Shown in pieces: positions 50,492 through 59,187 of a stretch of DNA of 64,000 bases. Within the stretch, counting starts at the first letter, position 1; the number at the start of each line of letters is the position of its first letter. A program made the translations under genes and the position numbers. The stretch is taken from the NCBI RefSeq assembly GCF_002093975.1, contig NZ_KZ084330.1, positions 1 to 64,000 of the forward strand. The letters run 5' to 3'. This DNA comes from Thermoactinospora rubra (GTDB taxonomy: Bacteria > Actinomycetota > Actinomycetes > Streptosporangiales > Streptosporangiaceae). A model generated the notes under the pieces. It did not search any database. It worked only from the letters and a program-made list of their open reading frames with translations, and was not told the DNA's origin.

Positions 50492-51661
50492 ATGGCGAAC
50501 CTGCGTGGCGGCGACCTGTCCCGGCTGCGGCAGCTCAACTCCCTGTCCGCGATCAGGGAGCTGCGCCGCGACGGGCCGCTCACCCTGTCGGCGCTCGCCG
50601 ACCGGACCGGGCTGTCCAGGCCCTCCACCAAGGAGGTCGTCGACGAGCTCGCCGAGCTGGGCTGGGTGGAGGAGGTGCCGCCGAGCCCGGGCACCATGGG
50701 CAGGCCGGCCCGCCGCTACCGCTTCCGCGCCGACAACGGCTTCCTCGCCGGCGTCGACATAGGAGCGCACAACGTCCGGGCGGCGCTGTCGGACCTGGAC
50801 GGCCGCGTGCTCGCCGAGACCAGGCAGCCGGTCGAGCCCGGCACCCCGGCCGAGCAGCGGCTGGCGGCCATCGAGCGGGCGGTCGAGGGCTGCCTGGCCA
50901 TGAGCGGCAAGACCGCGGCCGACCTGTGGACCGTGGCCGTCGGCACCACCGGCGTGCTGACGCCCGAGGGCGTCGTGCGGTACTCGGCGGGCATCCCCGA
51001 CTGGAGCGGCTTCGACCTCGGCGAGCGGATGCGGGCCATGTTCCCCTGCGAGGTGCTGCTGGAGAACGACAGCCGGCTGGCCGCCCTGGCCGAGCTCAGA
51101 CGCGGGGTGGCGCGCGGCTCGCGCGACGTGGTGTTCCTGCACGTCGCGCGGCGGATGGGCGCCGGGCTGATCATCGACGGCAAGGTCCACCGGGGCCACG
51201 GCGCGGCGGCGGGGGAGATCGTCATGCTGCCGGAGGCCAGGTGGTTCGACGCCCCCGAGCACCTCAACTCCTGCGAGGTCGTGCCGGAGGGCACGCCGGC
51301 CGAGGACGCCGCCGGCTTCACCCTCGCCGCCGCCAGGGCGGGCGACCCCGTCGCCCTCGCGGCGGTGCACCGCTACGCCGACGACCTCGCGGTCGGGACC
51401 GCCGCGATGGTGCTGCTGCTGGACCCCGAGATCGTGGTGCTCGGCGGCGGCTTCTCGCGCTCGGCGGACGTGCTGCTGACCCCGCTGCGCGACCGGCTCG
51501 CGCGGGTGTGCATCCGCATGCCCGAGGTGCGGGCCTCCACGCTGGGCGGGGAGTGCGTGGTGCTGGGCGCGATCGAGTACGCCGCCGACCACCTGGACCG
51601 GCAGCTGTTCACCCCGGACAGCGGGCCCGAGCTGCCCGTGCCGCTGCCGGCGGGCCGGTGA
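50492..51661 (+). CDS. ROK family transcriptional repressor
   Basis: The 389-residue protein has a MarR-like helix-turn-helix (about 12-65, with LTLSALADRTGLSRPSTKEVV) and a ROK domain (about 80-375, with GVDIGAHNVRAALSDLDG). Where ROK proteins normally have the zinc motif CxCGxxGCxE, this one reads DAPEHLNSCEVV, so the motif is lost. ATG 50492 follows AGGGA; ATG 50486 is an alternative. It is divergent from the galactoside operon and probably represses it until sugar binds. Confidence 0.9.
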   Translation: MANLRGGDLSRLRQLNSLSAIRELRRDGPLTLSALADRTGLSRPSTKEVVDELAELGWVEEVPPSPGTMGRPARRYRFRADNGFLAGVDIGAHNVRAALSDLDGRVLAETRQPVEPGTPAEQRLAAIERAVEGCLAMSGKTAADLWTVAVGTTGVLTPEGVVRYSAGIPDWSGFDLGERMRAMFPCEVLLENDSRLAALAELRRGVARGSRDVVFLHVARRMGAGLIIDGKVHRGHGAAAGEIVMLPEARWFDAPEHLNSCEVVPEGTPAEDAAGFTLAAARAGDPVALAAVHRYADDLAVGTAAMVLLLDPEIVVLGGGFSRSADVLLTPLRDRLARVCIRMPEVRASTLGGECVVLGAIEYAADHLDRQLFTPDSGPELPVPLPAGR

Positions 51662-51673
51662 ACGAGGCCGTCC

Positions 51674-52483
51674 CTATCTCTCCCACGCCCGGACGTAGTC
51701 CACCACCATGCGGCCCACCGACCCCGGCGCCGGCGGCCCCCCGGCGTACACGAAGTTGCTCACCACCAGGTTGGCCGGGCCCGGGGGCGGGCCCGGCGCG
51801 TGGCACACCCGCTCCCCGTCGACGTAGAAGTCCGTCCCCCAGTCCTGGATGTCGGCCCCGTAGACGTGCATGCCCGCGCTCGGGTCGAAGCGGGGCGTGT
51901 GGACGCAGCCCTGGACGGAGTCCGAGTGCCGGGTGAGGTACAGGCGCCGGCGATTGTCGGAGAAGTACTCGAAGACGTCCGTCTCGGCCGGCTGCCAGTT
52001 CCCGGGCACCGGCCAGGTCCAGAACGACGGCCAGAATCCCGGGGGCGCGGGGAGCTTCGCCCTGATCTCGACGTAGCCGTTCCGGAAGGCGTAGCCCTTG
52101 GGCCCGGTGGAGGTGATCAGGCAACTGGACCAGTCGTACCAGTGCCCGGCCTCCGACCGGACACCGTCGGGCCTGGCCGTGATGGTCAGCGTCCCGCCGG
52201 ACACCGAGCAGTTGCCGGGCCGGTCGAACTCCAGCTGCTCGCTGCCCGGGTTGCCGGTGCCGTACGGCTGGTCGGACCAGTCGGACTCGGCCGTGGAGCG
52301 AAACCGCCATTTCGCCTCGTTGACGGAGGATCCATGGAATTCGTCGTGGAACTTCAGCGTCCACCGGCCGCCGGGCCCGACGGGTTTGACGCCGCCGGGG
52401 TCCGAGGGCGACGCCGGGACCGGGCGCTCGGCGAAACTCATGGCAAGAGCCGACATGACCGCCAAGAATCGTATCAACCACAT
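51674..52483 (-). CDS. Secreted GH16 family beta-glucanase-like enzyme
   Basis: The 269-residue protein has a signal peptide (MWLIRFLAVMSALAMSFAER). The GH16 jelly-roll opens WTLKFHDEFHGSSVNEAKWRF and carries the catalytic ExDxxE motif in AETDVFEYF, with GFWPSFWTWP before it. It lacks a binding module. The likely substrate is beta-1,3-glucan or a related polymer. It is convergent with the ROK gene, 12 bases apart. Upstream, 52484-52721 is AT-richer and probably promoter, with no gene seen. Confidence 0.88.
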   Translation of the reverse strand: MWLIRFLAVMSALAMSFAERPVPASPSDPGGVKPVGPGGRWTLKFHDEFHGSSVNEAKWRFRSTAESDWSDQPYGTGNPGSEQLEFDRPGNCSVSGGTLTITARPDGVRSEAGHWYDWSSCLITSTGPKGYAFRNGYVEIRAKLPAPPGFWPSFWTWPVPGNWQPAETDVFEYFSDNRRRLYLTRHSDSVQGCVHTPRFDPSAGMHVYGADIQDWGTDFYVDGERVCHAPGPPPGPANLVVSNFVYAGGPPAPGSVGRMVVDYVRAWER

Positions 52484-52721
52484 GGTTTCCCGCCTTTCCC
52501 TGGGAATTCATTGATTCGCCGTCAAAGGCGGAAACCTGTGCCGAGAATGTCCGGGGAGTCTGTTTGCCACGTGCACAAGTGCCCGGATCGCTCTTTGATC
52601 CGCACGTATGACTCTTTAGCGGCTGATTGGCATCAATGCCCTGCGGGTATGGCAGCGTTTTTGCCCGCCATATGGTGGTAAGCGGTCCATGGACCGAAAA
52701 GTCGGTCGCGCCCGGGCCGGG

Positions 52722-53055
52722 TCAGGCCGCCGACCAGCCGCCGTCCACCGGCACGAGGGCGCCGTTGACGAACGAGGCGGCGTCCGAGGCGAGGAAGAGG
52801 GCGACGTCGGCCATCCGCTCCGGCTCGGCCATGCGCTCGCCGAGCGCGAGCACGGGTGCGAGCCGGGCGACGCCCGCCGGGTCGAAGGCCGCCGCGGTGT
52901 CGGCGATGCCGGTCATGGTGGGACCGGGCAGGATGGCGTTGCAGCGGATGCCGTCCTTGGCGTAGGCCCAGGCCACGCTGCGGGTCAGGCCGACGACGCC
53001 GTGCTTGGAGGCGGTGTAGGCGGCCCCGGCAGCGCCGCCCCGGATGCCGGCAACC
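52722..53055 (-). pseudogene. Short-chain dehydrogenase, 5' half missing
   Basis: In frame, the sequence reads VAGIRGGAAGAAYTASKHG, then VVGLTRSVAWAYAKDGIRCN and SFVNGALVPVDGGWSAA. It contains the catalytic YxxxK and the whole C-terminal part. The cofactor-binding N-terminal ~140 residues are absent, and homology ends near 53055, some 25 bases from the start of homology of the divergent TetR. A deletion that removed both 5' ends explains this best. Confidence 0.75.
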
Positions 53056-53594
53056 GGGCCAACAGGGGGCCGGGGGCCGCGGCGGAGAACAGGGCGGCGC
53101 TGATCGCCGCGGCTCGCGAGGTCTTCGCCCGCGCCGGCTACGACGCGCCGCTCAGCATGGTCGCCCGCGCGGCCGGGGTCGGGCAGGGCAGCCTCTACCG
53201 GCACTTCCCCGACCGTGCCGCCCTGGCCCTCGCGGTGTTCGAGGACAGCGTCGCCGAGCTGGAGGAGCTGGCCGCCCGCCCGGGCGTCACCCTGGACGAG
53301 GTGCTGGCGCGCATCACCGAGCAGACCATCGCCTCCACCGCGTTCATCGACATGGTCAGCCTGACCCCGGCCGACCCCCGCATCCTCGCGGTGCGCGACC
53401 GGGTGGCCGGCCTCCTGGCGGGCCCGCTGGCCGCGGCCCGTGAGGCGAGCCGCGTGCGGCCGGACGTCACGGCCGAGGACCTGGTCCTGGCGATCAGCAT
53501 GCTGGCCGGCGTGCTGGCCAGGACCCCGCCCCCGGCCCGGCGCGAGGCCGCCCGGCGGGCCTGGTGGCTGCTGCGCCAGGGCATCGAGTCCTGA
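53001..53594 (+). CDS. TetR family regulator with lost native 5' end
   Basis: TetR homology begins near 53076 (ENRAALIAAAREVFARAGYD) and runs through VGQGSLYRHFPDRAALALAV to the end, so the DNA-binding domain is nearly complete. The usual short N-terminal tail and start are replaced by SDR antisense sequence; the nearest in-frame start is the GTG at 53001, without a ribosome site. It may still be expressed from a chance start. Originally it was divergent from the SDR gene and likely regulated it. Confidence 0.6.
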   Translation: MLGGGVGGPGSAAPDAGNRANRGPGAAAENRAALIAAAREVFARAGYDAPLSMVARAAGVGQGSLYRHFPDRAALALAVFEDSVAELEELAARPGVTLDEVLARITEQTIASTAFIDMVSLTPADPRILAVRDRVAGLLAGPLAAAREASRVRPDVTAEDLVLAISMLAGVLARTPPPARREAARRAWWLLRQGIES

Positions 53595-53661
53595 TCCAGG
53601 GCCTCGGCCCATGTCCGCCGTGACGGCGCTTCGCACGCATCGTCACGTAAAGTAATCAAAC

Positions 53662-54285
53662 ATGGCGGACAACACGGCGGCGGAGCGGCACGTGATCGAG
53701 ATCGCGACCCGGCTGTTCGGCGAGCTGGGCTTCGACGGCACCTCGATGCGGCTCATCGCCGACGCGGCGGGCCTCGACCTCGACACCGTGGTCGCCGTCG
53801 CGGGCGACAAGGTGGAGCTGTACCGGGAGGTGATGCGGCGCGCCCACGAGGTGGAGCAGGCCGCGATGGGGGAGGCCCTGGCGCGCTTCACCCCCACCCG
53901 GGATGGGCTGATCGCCCTGGCCGACGCCTACCTCGACTTCTGCGTCGGCCACCCGCAGATCGTCGCGCTGTGGCTGCACCGGTGGATGGGCGACGCCGCG
54001 GACGTGACGGACCTGGAGGAGCGGTACTCCCGGGCGCTCACGGCCCGCGTGACCTCGGTGATCCGGCCGCTGCTGCCGCCCGACGTGGACGCCGACCACG
54101 TGGCCTGGATGATCGTCTGGTCGGTGTACGGGTTCATGTCGGGCCGCCTGCAGTACACCGTCACCAACGCGCCGGCGCGGGCGAGCCGTCGGCGTGGCAT
54201 CGGCGTGGAGCCGGCCGCGCTGGCCCGCTTCCGCGACTACCTCCACAAGTTCATCTGGCGGATGACGTCTCCGACGGTCTCGTGA
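53662..54285 (+). CDS. TetR family transcriptional regulator
   Basis: The 207-residue protein has an N-terminal TetR helix-turn-helix (EIATRLFGELGFDGTSMRLIADAAGLDLDTV). The usual Y-x-H-F recognition-helix motif after the turn is replaced by VAVAGDKVELYREV, so the DNA contact may be altered. A helical ligand domain follows. It overlaps the convergent dehydrogenase gene by 35 bases. The target is unknown. Confidence 0.85.
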   Translation: MADNTAAERHVIEIATRLFGELGFDGTSMRLIADAAGLDLDTVVAVAGDKVELYREVMRRAHEVEQAAMGEALARFTPTRDGLIALADAYLDFCVGHPQIVALWLHRWMGDAADVTDLEERYSRALTARVTSVIRPLLPPDVDADHVAWMIVWSVYGFMSGRLQYTVTNAPARASRRRGIGVEPAALARFRDYLHKFIWRMTSPTVS

Positions 54286-55288
54286 CGTCGACGTGGATCT
54301 TCGGCCCCGGCCCGGCGCCCGCGGGCCGCCATCCCGCCAGCACGTCGCCCGCGCGCTCCAGCCCCACCGTGGCCGCCACCAGCGGCTCGGGATCGACCGA
54401 GCCGTCGGCGTAGTGCTCGATGGCGCCGCGCAACCCCGCCGACCCGCCGAGGACGCCGACCGCCGTGACGTCCTTGAGCACCAGCGCCCGGCTGTCGACC
54501 GGGCTGGGCCGTCCCGCCAGGCCGATGCAGACCACGCGCCCGCCGGGTTCGACCACGTCGAGCGCCCAGGCGGGCACGGCGGCGGCGTTGGTGGCGTCGA
54601 TGACCGCGTCGTACGGCAGGGCCGGCAGCTCCCCGGCCGTCCACACGCGCGGGCACCCCAGGCGGCGCGGCAGCTCCAGCGCCTCGGGAGAGGGGCCGAC
54701 CACGTGGACCTCGGCCCCGGCCGCGGCGGCGAAGGCCGCGGCCAGCAGCCCGATGGTGCCCGGTCCCGCCACGACGATCCGCACGCCCGGCCCGGCCCCG
54801 GCGGCCCGCACCGCGCGCAGCGCGTTGCCTCCGGGCTCGACGAGGGCGCCCGCCGTGCCGCCGACCGAGTCCGGCAGCGGGTGCAGCGCGCGGACGGGCA
54901 TGAGCAGCTGCTCGGCCAGGGCCCCGGGCCAGCCGCGGCGGATGCCGACCTCGTGCCGGTCCTCGCACACGTGGTGGCGCCCGCGCCGGCAGCGGTGGCA
55001 GGCGCCGCAGCCCAGCATGGTGTCCCCGGTGACGCGCCGCCCCACCCAGGCCGGGTCGACGCCCTCGCCGGCGGAGGCGACCGTGCCGCACCACTCGTGC
55101 CCGGGCCGCAGGGGATAGGCCGCGTGCCCCTGGTGCAGGTAGGCCATCTCCCCGGTGTAGAACTCCACGTCCGTGCCGCACAGGCCGGCCCGCTCCACGT
55201 CGATCACGACCTGGCCGGGTCCCGCCCGCGGCGGCTCGACGTCCAGCACGACGGCCCGGCGCGGCCCGGTCAGCACCAGGGCCCTCAT
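54251..55288 (-). CDS. Zinc-dependent alcohol/sugar dehydrogenase (MDR family)
   Basis: The 345-residue protein has catalytic zinc ligands in GLCGTDVEFY and LRPGHEWCGTV, structural-zinc cysteines in CGACHRCRRGRHHVC, and a Rossmann motif VAGPGTIGLLAAAFAAAAGA. It oxidises a polyol or sugar, probably with NAD. The ATG overlaps the lactonase stop (ATGA), so it is coupled to that gene. With the lactonase and dehydratase it fits the first step of a non-phosphorylating sugar-acid route. Exact sugar unknown. Confidence 0.9.
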   Translation of the reverse strand: MRALVLTGPRRAVVLDVEPPRAGPGQVVIDVERAGLCGTDVEFYTGEMAYLHQGHAAYPLRPGHEWCGTVASAGEGVDPAWVGRRVTGDTMLGCGACHRCRRGRHHVCEDRHEVGIRRGWPGALAEQLLMPVRALHPLPDSVGGTAGALVEPGGNALRAVRAAGAGPGVRIVVAGPGTIGLLAAAFAAAAGAEVHVVGPSPEALELPRRLGCPRVWTAGELPALPYDAVIDATNAAAVPAWALDVVEPGGRVVCIGLAGRPSPVDSRALVLKDVTAVGVLGGSAGLRGAIEHYADGSVDPEPLVAATVGLERAGDVLAGWRPAGAGPGPKIHVDVTRPSETSSAR

Positions 55289-56118
55289 GGCCGGCCCAGC
55301 GGGACGGGCCGCCACAGGGTCGTGGGCACGCCGGCGACGCCGACCTCGACTGCGAACAGGCCGCCTCCGGCGGTGGTGACGACCAGGGTCTCGCCGACGA
55401 AGGCCGCGCTGGAGACCTTCGGCACCGGCAGGCTGACCGCGTCGAGCAGCCTGCCGTCCGGGGACAGCCGCCGCACCTGCCCCGCGCCCCACACGGCCAG
55501 CCACAGGTTGCCCTCGACGTCCACGCTCAGGCCGTCCGGCAGCCCGTCGGTCACCGTGATCGCCGCCCTCCTCGGCCCCACCCGCCCGGTCTCCGGGTCG
55601 TACGGCTGGGCCCACACCACGCCGGGCCTGCTGTCGACGTGGTACATCGTCCGCCCGTCGGGCGACCAGCCCAGCCCGTTGGAGACGGTCAGCCCCTCGG
55701 CGACCACGCTCACGCGGCCGCCGGACTCCAGCCGGTAGAGCCTTTCCTCGCCGGTGCGGCCGTCCAGGGCGAGGCTCCCGGCCAGGAACCGCCCCGCCGG
55801 GTCGCACTTGCCGTCGTTGAACCGGCTCGCCACGCCCTCCGGCAGCACCCTGGGCCCCGTCGTGACGCCCGTCAGGCCGACGACGGCGAAGCCGTCCCGC
55901 GCGGCCACCAGGATCGAGCCGTCGGTGCCGGGCACGGCCGCGCCGACGGTGCCCGGCAGCGTGTGCGTGCACGCCACCTCCAGGGCCCCCATCCGCAGCC
56001 GCCCCTCCATGATCCGGCCCGTGGGGATGTCCACCCACAGCAGGCGCTCGCCGAGGGGATCCCACACCGGCCCCTCGGCCAGCTCATAAAGCTCCGTGGA
56101 CAGCGACTCGGCGATCAT
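55285..56118 (-). CDS. SMP-30/gluconolactonase family lactonase
   Basis: The 277-residue beta-propeller has LAEGPVWDPLGERLLWVDIP at the N-terminus (metal-binding Glu), FNDGKCDPAGRFLAG and NGLGWSPDGRTMYHVDS, with the metal-ligand Asn and Asp. It hydrolyses an aldonolactone to the acid. Start ATG 56118 overlaps the IclR stop (ATGA). It lies between the dehydrogenase and the IclR gene and would act after the dehydrogenase. Confidence 0.92.
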   Translation of the reverse strand: MIAESLSTELYELAEGPVWDPLGERLLWVDIPTGRIMEGRLRMGALEVACTHTLPGTVGAAVPGTDGSILVAARDGFAVVGLTGVTTGPRVLPEGVASRFNDGKCDPAGRFLAGSLALDGRTGEERLYRLESGGRVSVVAEGLTVSNGLGWSPDGRTMYHVDSRPGVVWAQPYDPETGRVGPRRAAITVTDGLPDGLSVDVEGNLWLAVWGAGQVRRLSPDGRLLDAVSLPVPKVSSAAFVGETLVVTTAGGGLFAVEVGVAGVPTTLWRPVPLGRP

Positions 56119-56894
56119 CGCCCCTCCCCGACGATGGCGTGGATCCGCGGCAGGGCCGCGACCAGCGACGCCAGCGGCGTGCGGTAGGCCAGCGCGCTGA
56201 CGCTCACCGCGCCGCTGGGGGTGCGCGCGGAGGTGAGGAAGGCGGGCACCGCCACGCACGTGACGCCCTCCTCGTTCTCCTGGTCGTCGGTGGCGTAGCC
56301 GCGCTCGCGCACGGCCGCCAGGTCGGCCGCCAGCTCCTCCGCGGTGACCTTGGTGCCGGCCGTACGGCGGGGCAGCGGGCCCCGCGCCACCCAGGCGGCC
56401 ACCGCCGCGTCGTCGGGCAGCGCGTAGGCCAGCAGCAGCTTGCCCACGGCCGTGCAGTGGGCCGGGTTCCGCCCGCCCACGGTGGAGGTGAGCCTGACCG
56501 GGCCCGACGGCGGGTCGACCTTGGCCCGGTAGACCACCTGCCGCCCGTCCAGCACCGCGTAGTGCGCGGTCTCCCCGAAGGCGGCCGCCAGCCGTTCCAG
56601 CGCGGGCCGTACCCGGACGTGGTCGGGGCGCGCCTCGTGGTGGGTGAACGCCAGCCGCAGGAACTCGTCGCCCAGCAGGTACCGGCCGCGGCCGTCCTGG
56701 AGGGCGAACCCCGCGCGGCGCAGGGAGGCCAGCGCCCGGTGCACGGTCGGCTTGGGGGACTCCACCGCCCTGGCCGTCTCCTCCAGCCCCACGCCCTCGG
56801 GATGCTCGGCCAGCACGCGCAGCACGGCCAGCACCCGGTCGGAGCCGACGAGCCGCTCTTCTCGCCGCCGGGCGCCGCGGCTAGAGTCGATCAT
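56115..56894 (-). CDS. IclR family transcriptional regulator
   Basis: The 259-residue protein has a winged helix (about 15-75, VLAVLRVLAEHPEGVGLEETARAVESPKPTVHRALASLRRAG) and the IclR effector domain (about 90-255, with GRNPAHCTAVGKLLLAY and EENEEGVTCVAVP-like DDQENEEGVTCVAVP). ATG 56894 is chosen for length. It is first in the operon with lactonase and dehydrogenase and divergent from the dehydratase, with a TTCCGT-N3-ACGGAA dyad between. It probably responds to a keto-acid or sugar acid. Confidence 0.92.
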   Translation of the reverse strand: MIDSSRGARRREERLVGSDRVLAVLRVLAEHPEGVGLEETARAVESPKPTVHRALASLRRAGFALQDGRGRYLLGDEFLRLAFTHHEARPDHVRVRPALERLAAAFGETAHYAVLDGRQVVYRAKVDPPSGPVRLTSTVGGRNPAHCTAVGKLLLAYALPDDAAVAAWVARGPLPRRTAGTKVTAEELAADLAAVRERGYATDDQENEEGVTCVAVPAFLTSARTPSGAVSVSALAYRTPLASLVAALPRIHAIVGEGR

Positions 56895-56915
56895 ATTCCG
56901 GATGCTAGATCGGCG

Positions 56916-56930
56916 TTCCGTCAAACGGAA
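56916..56930. promoter_or_regulatory. IclR-type operator TTCCGTCAAACGGAA
   Basis: This 15-base dyad has perfect 6-base arms around CAA. It lies 22 bases from the IclR start and 7 bases before the dehydratase ATG, overlapping the ribosome-site region. TTCCG...CGGAA dyads are characteristic of IclR regulators. Confidence 0.7.
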
Positions 56931-56937
56931 GAAGGCC

Positions 56938-58632
56938 ATGCGCAGCGACCAGTGGTACGCGGGGACCGACCGCAACGCCTACATCCACCGCGCCTGGATG
57001 CGCCGCGGCCTGCCCCGGGAGGCGTTCGGGGGCGGCCGGCCGCACATCGCCATCGCCAACACCGCCTCCGACCTCACCCCGTGCAACATGCACCTGGACG
57101 AGGTCGCCGAGCACGTCAAGCACGGCGTGTGGGGGGCGGGCGGCGTCCCACTGAACCTGCCGGTCCTGTCGCTCGGGGAGACCCAGGTGCGCCCGACGGC
57201 CATGCTGTGGCGCAACCTGGCCGCCATGGCCGCCGAGGAGATGTTCCGCGCCAACCCCGTCGACGGCCTGGTCCTGCTCGGCGGCTGCGACAAGACCATC
57301 CCCGCGCTGCTGATGGCCGCCGCCTCGGTGGACCTGCCCGCCGTCGTCGTGCCCGGCGGGCCGATGCTCACCGGCCACTTCCGCGGCCTCCCGCTGGGCT
57401 GCGGCACCGACGTGTGGCGGCTCAGCGAGGAGGTGCGCGCCGGGACGCTGTCGCGGGAGGCGTTCCTCGCCTCCGAGTCGGTCATGATCCGCAGCAAGGG
57501 CCACTGCAACACCATGGGCACCGCCTCCACGATGGCCTGCATGGCCGAGGCCCTCGGCATGACCCTCCCCGGGACCGCCGGCACCCCGGCCCCCGACGCG
57601 CGCCTGCTGGAACGCGCCCACTACACCGGCAGGCTCGCCGTCGAGCTGGTCCGCGAGGGCCGCACGCCCTCCCAGGTCATGACCCGCGGGGCGTTCCACA
57701 ACGCGATCGTCACGCTGGCCGCGATCGGCGGCTCCACCAACGCCGTGGTCCACCTGCTGGCGATCGCCGGGCGGCTCGGCGTCGGCCTGACGCTGGACGA
57801 CTTCGACCGGACCGGCTCCGGCGTGCCGCTCCTGGTGGACCTGCAACCGGCCGGGCGGCACCTGATGGACGACCTGTTCCGCGCGGGCGGGCTGCCGGCC
57901 GTGCTGAAGGAGGTCGCCGACCTGCTCGACCCCGCCGCCGTGACCGTCACGGGCAGGCCGCTCGTCGAGCACCTGGCCGAGGCGGAGATCTGGGACGAGT
58001 CGGTCATCCGGCGCCGCTCCTCGCCGCTGCTGGAGGACGCGGGCATCGCCGTCCTGCGCGGCAACCTCGCCCCGCGCGGCGCGGTCGTCAAGCCCGCCGC
58101 CGCCTCGCCGCACCTGCTGCGGCACCGCGGCAGGGCGATCGTGTTCGACAGCGTCGAAGACCTGCGCGCCCGGCTCGACACCGTCGACGCCGACGAGACC
58201 AGCGTGCTCATCCTGCGCGGCTGCGGGCCGCGTGGTTATCCCGGCATGCCGGAGGTCGGCAACCTGCCGCTGCCCGCCAAGCTGCTGGCCAAGGGGGTGC
58301 GGGACATGGTGCGCGTCAGCGACGCCCGCATGAGCGGCACCGCCTACGGCACGGTGGTCCTGCACACCGCGCCGGAGGCGGCCGTCGGCGGGCCGCTCGC
58401 GTTGGTGCGCACGGGCGACCCGATCGTGCTCGACGTGCCGGCCCGGCGGCTGGACGTCGACGTCCCCGCCGGGGAGCTGGCCCGGCGCGAGCCGGTCACC
58501 GCGGGCTTCGCCGCCCCGAGCCGCGGCTGGGAGCGGCTGTATGTCGACCATGTCCTCCAGGCCGACCAGGGGGCCGACCTGGACTTCCTCGTCGGCTCCA
58601 GCGGCCACCGCGTGGCCAGGGACTCTCACTGA
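56938..58632 (+). CDS. IlvD/Edd-family sugar-acid dehydratase
   Basis: The 564-residue protein carries the Fe-S cysteines in TPCNMHLDEVAEHVK, LGGCDKTIPALLM and SKGHCNTMGTASTM, with the downstream GCGPRGYPGMPEVGN and DARMSGTAYGTVVLH. In this context it resembles arabinonate, xylonate or galactonate dehydratases that make 2-keto-3-deoxy acids rather than the branched-chain IlvD. Divergent from IclR across a dyad operator. An aldolase or dehydrogenase to finish the pathway is not in this window. Confidence 0.9.
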   Translation: MRSDQWYAGTDRNAYIHRAWMRRGLPREAFGGGRPHIAIANTASDLTPCNMHLDEVAEHVKHGVWGAGGVPLNLPVLSLGETQVRPTAMLWRNLAAMAAEEMFRANPVDGLVLLGGCDKTIPALLMAAASVDLPAVVVPGGPMLTGHFRGLPLGCGTDVWRLSEEVRAGTLSREAFLASESVMIRSKGHCNTMGTASTMACMAEALGMTLPGTAGTPAPDARLLERAHYTGRLAVELVREGRTPSQVMTRGAFHNAIVTLAAIGGSTNAVVHLLAIAGRLGVGLTLDDFDRTGSGVPLLVDLQPAGRHLMDDLFRAGGLPAVLKEVADLLDPAAVTVTGRPLVEHLAEAEIWDESVIRRRSSPLLEDAGIAVLRGNLAPRGAVVKPAAASPHLLRHRGRAIVFDSVEDLRARLDTVDADETSVLILRGCGPRGYPGMPEVGNLPLPAKLLAKGVRDMVRVSDARMSGTAYGTVVLHTAPEAAVGGPLALVRTGDPIVLDVPARRLDVDVPAGELARREPVTAGFAAPSRGWERLYVDHVLQADQGADLDFLVGSSGHRVARDSH

Positions 58633-58680
58633 GGCGCGCACCGCAGGCCGCGACGCGCCCAGGGTCTTGCCGGAGCGGTT

Positions 58681-59187
58681 CTAACCTTGGCGGCGGCTGC
58701 GGTAGGCGGCGGTCTTGGCCCGCGCCGTGCACGCGGCGCTGCAGTGCCGGCGCGAGCCGTTGCGCGTGAGGTCGATGTAGACCGCCTCGCACCGGCGCGC
58801 CTGGCACTGGCCGAACCGGCGGGAGCCGTAGCCGTCCACGATGAGGGCCAGCGCGGTGGCGAACTCGCCGCCCAGCGCCTCGACCTCGGTCTCACCCGAC
58901 CCGTGGAAGTGCACGTGGAACGGCTGGCCGACGTCCTCCGTCAGGTACGGCTGCGCGCGGTACTCCCGGATCATCGCGTTGATGAGCGCGGCCTGCTCCG
59001 CCGCCGAGTCCGCCACCAGCGCGCCACGCAGCTTCCAGGCCAGCGACGCCAGGCGCTCGCCCGCGTCGGGCGCCGCCAGCAGCGCCTCGGCCCTGCGCCC
59101 GGACAGGTGGCCGGCGAAGGCGGTCGCGAGCGCGGGGCCGTCCAGCCGGTCGGCCGGGGCGTCCCGCGCCAGCTCGCCGCCGCCCTG
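58681..59187 (-). CDS. CGNR zinc-finger (ABATE) protein, 5' end missing
   Basis: Homology runs from about 59175 (RDAPADRLDGPALATAFAGH) to the end, with the C-terminal zinc finger FGQCQARRCEAVYIDLTRNG, then RRHCSAACTARAKTAAY. The normal N-terminal ~30-40 residues (usually a hydrophobic start like MELTTYADLAV) and a start codon are absent. The open frame continues upstream into the antisense of the MFS gene. CGNR proteins are probable transcription regulators and are often divergent from MFS genes. Confidence 0.7.
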   Translation of the reverse strand, partial: QGGGELARDAPADRLDGPALATAFAGHLSGRRAEALLAAPDAGERLASLAWKLRGALVADSAAEQAALINAMIREYRAQPYLTEDVGQPFHVHFHGSGETEVEALGGEFATALALIVDGYGSRRFGQCQARRCEAVYIDLTRNGSRRHCSAACTARAKTAAYRSRRQG

